Positions 62,209 to 64,000 of a DNA stretch of 64,000 nucleotides are shown here, piece after piece. The notes beneath the pieces were generated by a model, which saw only the letters and a program-made list of their open reading frames with translations, was not told the origin of the DNA and did not search any database. The DNA is from Longicatena caecimuris (GTDB lineage Bacteria > Bacillota_I > Bacilli_A > Erysipelotrichales > Erysipelotrichaceae): the NCBI RefSeq assembly GCF_004341945.1, contig NZ_SMBP01000015.1, positions 1 through 64,000 on the forward strand. The letters are read 5' to 3'. The position numbers were made by a program, and so were the translations under genes. Every line of letters starts with the position of its first letter. Within the stretch, counting starts at the first letter, position 1.

Positions 62209-64000
62209 ATGGGAAGGAATATGAAGAAAAAATCTATATTAAAAAAGATAGGGCCAGCATCCCTGGCAACCGTCTTAGCTTTCAGCGGTGTTTGCTCCAG
62301 TAATTTCAATATTTTAAAGGTGCATGCAGAAGAAACAAATGCGGCCTTAGGGGCAATCACAAAAGTTGAAAAAACTGGGAAAAACAAAATTGTAATCACA
62401 TATGAGAATGGTTATCAAGGACAAATAACATTCCTTGAAAATGGCATCTTCAGATTTAATATTGATCCTTCAGGTAAGTTTGATCAATATGCAACACCTA
62501 ACAGTAAAGATCATATCGGTAAAATTCAGCAACAGCCTGATGATTCAGATGAATATACAAAGCCAGAAGCTACTGTTACCGATGGTGATATTTTAAAGAT
62601 CAGTGCTGGTAATACGATTATTGAATTTAACAAAACAACGAGCTTGATGACAGTTAAAAGAGCAGATGGCACTATCGTTATGCAAGAAAGTGAACCACTT
62701 ACAATTGCATCAGGTAAAACAAGCCAAAAACTGGCTGCTTCCGCTGATGAATATTTCTATGGCGGCGGTACACAGAATGGTCGTTTCTCACATAAAGGGC
62801 AGGTTATCAAGATTGCTATTGATAATACATGGGTAGATGGCAGTGTATCATCTCCGAATCCATTCTACTGGTCAACAAAAGGTTATGGTGTTTTAAGAAA
62901 TACCTTTAAAACAGGAGCTTACGATTTCCAGAATAGTAATAGTGAGGAAGTTATCGCATCTCATGATGAAAAAGAATTTGATGCGTATTACTTTATTTCT
63001 GATGCAAACGATAATGCTAAAAAAGCAGAAGAACTGCTTAAGGATTATTATAAGGTTACCGGAAATGCTGTTTTATTACCGGAATATGCTTTCTACTTAG
63101 GGCATCTGAACTGTTACAATCGTGATGGCTGGTCAACTGAGCAAACAGATGCTACCTTGAAAAATGGTAAAACCGGTGGACATACGTATTGGAAATTGGA
63201 AGATGGCCTGAAATATTGGGAAAATGGTTTAACAGATGGATATATCTTAAAACCAGATGCTTATGCAGAAACGCTAAATGGTACCGGTCCATCGACTATG
63301 ACAGATAAATTTAATGCAAAAAAAGGAACAACAGATGATATCTATAAATTCTCTGCCCGTGCTGTTATTGATGGACATGAAGATACCGATATGCCATTAG
63401 GTTGGTTCCTTCCAAATGATGGATATGGCTGTGGTTATGGTCAAAACGGCTATGAATACACAGGTGGTTCCATGGAAGAAAAAACAAAAGCAATTGATGC
63501 TAACGTACAAAACTTGAAAGAGTTTACAGATTATGCAACTTCCAAAGGTGTTACAACCGGTCTTTGGACGCAGAGTCAGTTAACTCCTTCAACAAGTTCA
63601 ACACTGGAATATCAAAAACTTCGTGATTTTGATAAAGAAGTTAAAAAAGGCGGTATCACTACGCTGAAAACCGATGTTGCTTGGGTTGGTTCGGGTTATT
63701 CGTTTGGACTTGACGGTATCTCACGTGCGTATGATATCGTAACTGAAACTAAGAACAGACCAAACATTGTTACTTTGGATGGTTGGGCTGGTACACAGCG
63801 TTATGGAAGTATTTGGACAGGGGATCAGACTGGTGGCGATTGGGAATATATCCGTTTCCACATTCCAACGTATATTGGACAGAGCTTATCCGGTAATCCA
63901 AATATAGGTAGTGACATGGATGGAATCTTCGGTGGTGGAGATATCATTTCTACACGTGACTATCAGTGGAAAGCATTCACTCCACAGATGCTTGATATGG
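62209..64000 (+). CDS. secreted GH31 family glycoside hydrolase (runs off the window)
   Basis: The frame is open from 62209 to the window end, 597 codons so far. A signal peptide (MGRNMKKKSILKKIG, hydrophobic core, likely cut after VHA near 43) shows export. The GH31 fold is clear from EYFYGGGTQNGRFSHKG, the nucleophile Asp489 in LKTDVAW, and the acid/base Asp539 in WTGDQTGGDWEYIR, followed by SLSGNPNIGSDMDGIFGG. GH31 enzymes cleave terminal alpha-glucosides, alpha-galactosides or related glycans. The specificity is not settled, but host or dietary glycans are likely in the gut. AAAGGA lies five bases before ATG 62209; ATG 62221 is an alternative. More domains may lie beyond the edge. Confidence 0.9.
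   Translation, partial: MGRNMKKKSILKKIGPASLATVLAFSGVCSSNFNILKVHAEETNAALGAITKVEKTGKNKIVITYENGYQGQITFLENGIFRFNIDPSGKFDQYATPNSKDHIGKIQQQPDDSDEYTKPEATVTDGDILKISAGNTIIEFNKTTSLMTVKRADGTIVMQESEPLTIASGKTSQKLAASADEYFYGGGTQNGRFSHKGQVIKIAIDNTWVDGSVSSPNPFYWSTKGYGVLRNTFKTGAYDFQNSNSEEVIASHDEKEFDAYYFISDANDNAKKAEELLKDYYKVTGNAVLLPEYAFYLGHLNCYNRDGWSTEQTDATLKNGKTGGHTYWKLEDGLKYWENGLTDGYILKPDAYAETLNGTGPSTMTDKFNAKKGTTDDIYKFSARAVIDGHEDTDMPLGWFLPNDGYGCGYGQNGYEYTGGSMEEKTKAIDANVQNLKEFTDYATSKGVTTGLWTQSQLTPSTSSTLEYQKLRDFDKEVKKGGITTLKTDVAWVGSGYSFGLDGISRAYDIVTETKNRPNIVTLDGWAGTQRYGSIWTGDQTGGDWEYIRFHIPTYIGQSLSGNPNIGSDMDGIFGGGDIISTRDYQWKAFTPQMLDM

Noticed and set aside
1-64000. CRISPR arrays, tRNA or rRNA genes, complete insertion sequences or prophage
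   Set aside because: No regularly spaced repeats, cloverleaf genes, transposase or phage structural genes were seen on either strand.

Overview
The window is chromosomal DNA from a low-GC Gram-positive bacterium. Strong AGGAGG-type ribosome binding sites, TTGACA/TATAAT promoters, T-box control, lipoproteins and a Bce-type two-component/ABC module all point to Bacillota. The order rpsF-ssb-rpsR-(DUF2232)-gdpP-rplI-dnaB-walJ-htrA-rlmH matches the origin-proximal block of Bacillus. Together with a glgC-glgD-glgA operon, c-di-GMP enzymes and a Tritrichomonas-like IMP dehydrogenase, I infer an intestinal Erysipelotrichia-like organism. The placement is an inference from content, not a database match.

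Layout. 1-1100: a MazG-like pyrophosphohydrolase and unexplained sequence. 1103-12763: one giant surface adhesin frame of 3,887 codons, interrupted by a single in-frame TAG at 4985-4987. Before the stop lie a signal peptide and Ig-like adhesin domains; after it lie about 22 Cna_B/SpaA-type modules and a non-LPXTG anchor. 13005-18998: a YbiT-like ABC-F protein with a decayed second ATP site, a MATE exporter, and a PAS-GAF-GGDEF-EAL protein. 19266-29628: the ribosomal/replication block, with an orphan type IV pilin-like gene inserted between htrA and rlmH and an SseB-family gene split by a frameshift.

29690-32764: a tryptophan-type T-box (specifier UGG) controls a trpXYZ-like ABC importer. Between the T-box terminator and the lipoprotein gene is a small ORF with a strong ribosome binding site and a Trp-Arg-Trp stretch, so there may be a second layer of tryptophan sensing. 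32953-38514: glycogen synthesis (glgC, glgD, glgA) behind a CcpA-box-like site, then guaB. 38725-46400: a LevR-type sigma-54 activator, a 9+1+9 palindrome, a near-perfect -24/-12 promoter and a mannose-family PTS operon (IIA, IIB, IIC, IID, SIS-domain protein). An HPr paralogue with His15 but Arg46 and a HAD phosphatase follow.

46493-53293: a TPR-GGDEF protein, pgk-tpiA, two small membrane-associated proteins and a PAS-GGDEF-EAL protein. 53504-58600: a VanZ-like protein and a BceRS-BceAB antimicrobial-peptide sensing and export module with a tandem OmpR-type direct repeat before bceA. 58800-64000: an M50 protease, a newly read 51-codon gene coupled to a PH-like hypothetical, a thioredoxin-like lipoprotein with a small membrane protein, and the start of a secreted GH31 glycosidase that runs off the window. 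No rRNA, tRNA, CRISPR array or complete insertion sequence was seen.
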